Of a DNA stretch of 64,000 bases, positions 59,828 to 64,000 are shown in pieces. Each line of letters opens with the position of its first letter. Position 1 is the first letter of the stretch. Below the pieces are notes generated by a model. That model saw only the letters and a program-made list of their open reading frames with translations, was not told the DNA's origin and did not search any database. The DNA is from Anomaloglossus baeobatrachus (Eukaryota > Chordata > Amphibia > Anura > Aromobatidae): positions 531,804,008-531,868,007 of the forward strand of contig NC_134353.1 of the NCBI RefSeq assembly GCF_048569485.1. Reading direction: 5' to 3'. A program made the translations under genes and the position numbers.

Positions 59828-61540
59828 AAGGAAACCACTTGTACATGTTGAGAAGATATATATCAGCTCTCAGTATGGGAAACTAGCCGTTTATTAGAAA
59901 GATGACTATGAAGAAAGAGTTAATATAGCATAGTATTAATACATAATCCCTGCTTAGAAGATATTTGCGTATATAGACGAGGGACAACATGTGGTTCTTA
60001 GAAAATGCCTTATACACAAAGTGAACGATAATCCACTTGACCTGTGTGCTCACTTCTCCCTGGGATAAACTTGTCAGTATCCTGATGAATCTCATATGCA
60101 TTACTCATCCATAAAGACTATCAGCGCAATGGGTTGCCTGAATATACAAAACAGATACAGCTAAATAGAGAGGCAGACACAGGAAACCAATGGCAGATTG
60201 TATGTATACACATAGGGGATCTACATTTAATAATAAGCTATACAGATATTGACCCTTATGGGGACAACATGATTAGTCAAGGACGGTTCCCTTAATTTTA
60301 CCGATCATGTAACACTACATAATGAAATGTAAAGTGTTGGGATATTATGCCTTTTAACAACCTATAAACTGTACTCAATACATTTTAGTGTGAAACCCTT
60401 CTACCCTATTGACAATATTAATTATATTTATCATATAAGCTTGCCGCTGCGTAGCCCAAATAATGTTTTACTGCTGCTACTGCTTTTTCACTTCCTAATT
60501 GTGTCCTAATTTGATCTTGGCAGCCCGACATACCTGAGAGAAGTAACTTTATAACTTTCATGCATAGACGGTAAAATAGGTGGCACAGGACCATCTTTCA
60601 AGACTCCATCGTTGCTGAGAATCATATTGCCTCTGGCCAATGTGGATGACTAGTCAGATCTAGCATCAGATATCGAAAACAGCTATGAAGAGTAGGTCTC
60701 CAGATGCTGACTATTGTAAGGAAATATGCAGAGAAGAGCAGATCTGAATGTACACATACTGGCAGTGGAATTGAAGAGATTATGTAAGTGCTAAATTGGA
60801 CATAGGATGATACTGCCAGATAGAGGGTGTGCCTGAAGCTGGATCCAGTAGTGTGGTGGGAATGTTTGATGCAAAACTACTGAATGAGGGTGATGCAGGG
60901 ACTCCTGGATTTAAGCATATTGCCTTATTGTGATTTCTGTGAGGAAGCTTTGTCTGTCATTTTACCAATAATGGGGGCTCTGGGTGTCATTACTGTGGAA
61001 GGTGCAATGCTGTGGATAAAACATTGCAACAGAGCCTTACTGAATAAAATAAGAAATTAATGAGAGACCAGGCCGCTAGTCTTATGTGCTTGTGTGACCC
61101 ACAACTAGTGTAAAAACGATGTCCGCTGCTGCAAGTTTTAAGAGCCCTAAGGCTGGAGAGGATAGAATAGGACTCCGGAGAAACGTGCATCAATCTGTGC
61201 TGCTGTGAATGAAACCAAGGTCCAGTCCGTGATGTAGATGAAAAGGTGTTTTATTTACGCCTTTCAAAGTGAAAGTCCACTTGTTCCTTAGTTACCTCCA
61301 GCAGTGATCTGGCTGTACCAAGAGAAAAGGAAGGTGACCATCTGGTAGAAGACACTATCAGGGCGCATGGACATCCTCAGAAGAGGAGTGGTGGATCACT
61401 GCAACAGTGAATATATGTTTTTGCTCTATCTCATTTCTAGCATTTTAGAAAAACATTACTTACCAATGGACAACACTACACAATGCATAAACTGTATATC
61501 AGGGCTGCTGTGCACCTTAAAGTGGACATGGTCCACAGTC
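59828..61540. other. no supported feature
   Basis: AT-rich sequence, probably ADAMTSL1 intron. A possible exon-like stretch near 60,534-60,649 was considered and not accepted. Confidence 0.4.
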
Positions 61541-61756
61541 AGCGTAAAAAAAGTCTTTCTTTATTTTCACATAGTATTAAAAAAGTCCATCCATATTTAG
61601 AAGACCCTGACGCGTTTCCGACGCAAAACAACGTCCTTAATCATAGGCTGTGATTAAGGACGCCCTTTTGCATCGGAAACGCATCAGAGTCTTCTAAATA
61701 TGGATGGACTTTTTTTAATACTATGTGAAAATAAAGAAAGACATTTTTTTTACGCT
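61541..61756. repeat. 216-bp near-perfect palindrome
   Basis: Left arm from agcgtaaaaaaagtctttct through atttagaaga to gtccttaatca; right arm is the inverse, ending with tacgct at 61,756. Arms are about 105 bp, differ at a few positions, and the loop is about 8 bp (near 61,645). It contains gacgcgtttccgacgc / gcatcggaaacgcatc, reminiscent of the hammerhead-like foldbacks, but without a full core. Confidence 0.9.
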
Positions 61757-63597
61757 GGATGTGTCGATATTTTTTCCTTCTATTCAAGATGCAGTCCACC
61801 TGGTGAACTTCATATCTTTGCACTCCGTGGATGTATGGTGACTTATTCTATTAGGCGTGTCAAGCTTTCTTTCACCTCGTTTGTTGATAGTCCACAGTCA
61901 TCTGTGTTATACTATAGGGAGGTCCTAAATGTATTAGCGAGTATAATAATTGTATGCTACAAAGAACATAGTTTTAAACCAACATCTAATAAATTGGGAT
62001 TTCTGGCACTGGAACTATACAGAATGCTTAATTAATATGGGTCAGAGGCGGGAAATTCAATATACCTTGCAGCAGCCAACTGAACTATGATTATCCAGGA
62101 ACACACATTCACTTCCACAGGAATTTTTGGCCGGGTGTATCTTGTACTATTATGAATGACTTTTCTCCTGCTTGAGTGTTGTGAGTTTAAACAATAAACT
62201 TGAACTAATTCAATATTCAACTGAGCACTGCAAATCGACAACTTCATAACCATGCCGCTCTGAAAATTCTATTTTATAAGAAACTTTCTTTCCAAACATG
62301 TGCTTGAGGAAACGAAAAAAAAAAAAAAGAACGATAAAATGTTGAGACCATTCATGTCATGGTTTTCATTACTTCTCCCACCGGCCTCCTATTAATGGAG
62401 AGTACAAAATCCTTGGAGATGATAAGCCTTTAAAAATCTGAATATCTATATGATGAACTATAGCATTGGGGTTCAATCTGCATTACATTAATGTAAAGAA
62501 CAAATTGATCCCTAACATAAGTCAGGGGAGTCTTTTATAGCACTTTCCTGAGGAAGGCACCGTGGTGTCCCGCCAGCTATCAGTCTCCTTTGGTTTCTTT
62601 AAACAATAAATAAACATTTTATATGTAAAATGCAATGATTTGTGCACTAGCACTAAAAAAACAGTTAAGATTTTTCCTAAAAAATGTACTTCATGACTAA
62701 TAATGGATTTGGCGTTACATAAGTACTTTACTGAGGAGTTAGCAACTTAAAGGAGGCAATGTGTGGCCTGGTGACCATATGTGAAGCTAAAAGGATTTTC
62801 TATGGCTCCAGACTAATTTAGAACTCAAATGTTTAACAAGATACATCAGCATGAATCCAGTATATATAACTGACAAGATTAAGGAAGACATCCATAATTT
62901 TTTTTTATTGCACTGCACATGCTGGATGCACTGGGAATAAAACAGAATCCATTCCCCTTCATCCTCTAAAAATGGGTCTTAGTGGCTAATGTTGATTCTA
63001 GTTGGATTACACAAAGCATTTTTAAGAATCAAAGTGGTGCCTTGATCATTTTGTTCACCTTTGCAGGCAGTAGAGGGCTTTACCAGCTTTAGAAAAAAAT
63101 AAAAAATCAAGACAGTCGCATATGGCTTAAAAGAACAAATTATATTCACCTCTTACATTCCCCACAGCTCCAAAATTGACAGTCCCTTGGCCAATGACTG
63201 GTCTTTACGCAATGACGTCTATGCTTTACTGACATATAACCGAAGCATCAGTGATGTGCGTGTGCTATGGGCAGAGATTGAATGTATGACAGTAGATATT
63301 TTAAAGGAGGCAGTAAGAAAATAATAAAGTTCTGCAATGTCGACCAACATCTAATGTAATAATTATATAGATACATATATGCAAATAACCTCTTCATTAA
63401 CAGAGATGTGTTTTAGGTCTTTTGCTCCTCATCAGAGTACCACAGGAGAACTGGTTTGCTGGGTGAGAGGCCTTTGACAGGGAGCCTAAGTTTGACCATT
63501 TCATGTATTATAAGTCTTTCCACATGGTAGTCTCCACAAGGAGAAACTCTGTCACCTTGCCACAGGTCCTGCAGTTAGCCAATCAGTTATCCTGCCT
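61757..63597. other. no supported feature
   Basis: AT-rich sequence. Around 63,120-63,290 a block looks like half of a dispersed MITE. No gene. Confidence 0.4.
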
Positions 63598-64000
63598 TAA
63601 AGTACCGTCACACATAACGAGATCGCTAGCGAGATCGCAGATGAGTCACGGTTTCTGTGACGCAGTAGCGATCCTGTTAGCGATCTCGTTATGTGTGACA
63701 CCTACCAGCGATCAGGCCCCTGCTGTGAGATCTCTAGTCGTTGCAGAATGGTCCAGGCCATTTTCTTCAAAGGCGATGTCCTGCTGGGCAGGACACATCG
63801 CTGTGTTTGACACTGTGTGACAGGGTCACAGTGACTGCTGAGATCATTATACAGGTCGCTACTGCGACCTGTATTGTTCCTGCATCGCTGGTAAGATATG
63901 ACTGTGTGACATCTCACCTGCGACCTCCCAGCGACTTACCTGAGATCCCTATCAGGTCGCATCGTTTTCGGGATCGCTGGTAAGTCGTTGTGTGTGACTG
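63598..64000. mobile_element. Harbinger-like MITE, cut by window end
   Basis: Left end taaagtaccgtcacacataa with the cgagatcgctagcgagatcg block, the same family as the element at 57,848 (shared ggcccctgctgtgaaat-like word). The right terminus lies beyond the window. Confidence 0.7.

Noticed and set aside
60534-60649. Exon-like minus-strand stretch with GTATG donor and a 38-codon open frame
   Set aside because: The polypyrimidine tract is poor, the peptide resembles no ADAMTSL1 region I know, and its end phase does not fit the exon at 49,548.
62549-62580. CTGAGGA followed by a GGCACC/GGTGTC hairpin, hammerhead-like
   Set aside because: The required GAAA after stem II is absent.
63120-63240. 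Cysteine-containing minus-strand frame ending at a GTGAA donor-like site
   Set aside because: The flanks look like a dispersed repeat and the cysteine spacing fits neither TSP1 nor Ig.
1-64000. CRISPR arrays, bacterial operons, tRNA or rRNA genes
   Set aside because: No regular spacer arrays or RNA gene signatures seen; the spliced gene and element content are vertebrate.

Overview
This window looks like intronic and exonic DNA from a large-genome vertebrate, most likely a frog or toad. The basis is a split, spliced vertebrate gene with introns of 3-10 kb, AT-rich background, and a heavy load of Tc1/mariner, PIF/Harbinger-like, hAT-like, TTAA-target, CR1/L2-like and Ty3/gypsy-type elements. 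The exact species cannot be told from the sequence.

The only host gene I can support is the 3' end of ADAMTSL1 (punctin-1), on the minus strand. Six coding exons run from 49,548 down to 12,577: an Ig-C2 exon, four exons carrying four thrombospondin type-1 repeats, and the last exon with the PLAC domain and the stop codon. All splice sites are AG/GT and all phases join. The upstream exons were not found; they may lie beyond the right edge or be too diverged to see. Everything else appears to be intron, 3' flank or mobile DNA.

Layout: 1-3.2 kb is a gypsy-type LTR element on the minus strand, cut by the window edge. 3.2-12 kb is 3' flanking DNA with MITEs. 12.6-49.5 kb is the ADAMTSL1 3' part, with introns full of nested elements. 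50-64 kb is upstream, probably intronic, and holds a Tc1 element with an insertion inside it, a LINE 3' end, several palindromes and Harbinger-like MITEs.

The most interesting signal is a set of short foldback insertions that carry hammerhead-ribozyme-like cores (CTGANGA, a stem II hairpin, then GAAA). Three of them are flanked by 10-, 11- and 14-bp target-site duplications: 55,530-56,239, 50,085-50,393 and 12,722-15,162. This fits small ribozyme-bearing retroelements, perhaps relatives of Penelope-like elements, rather than cut-and-paste transposons. One of them sits only about 40 bp upstream of the acceptor of the last ADAMTSL1 exon. A second theme is module sharing: MITEs with unrelated termini carry the same internal palindromic blocks.
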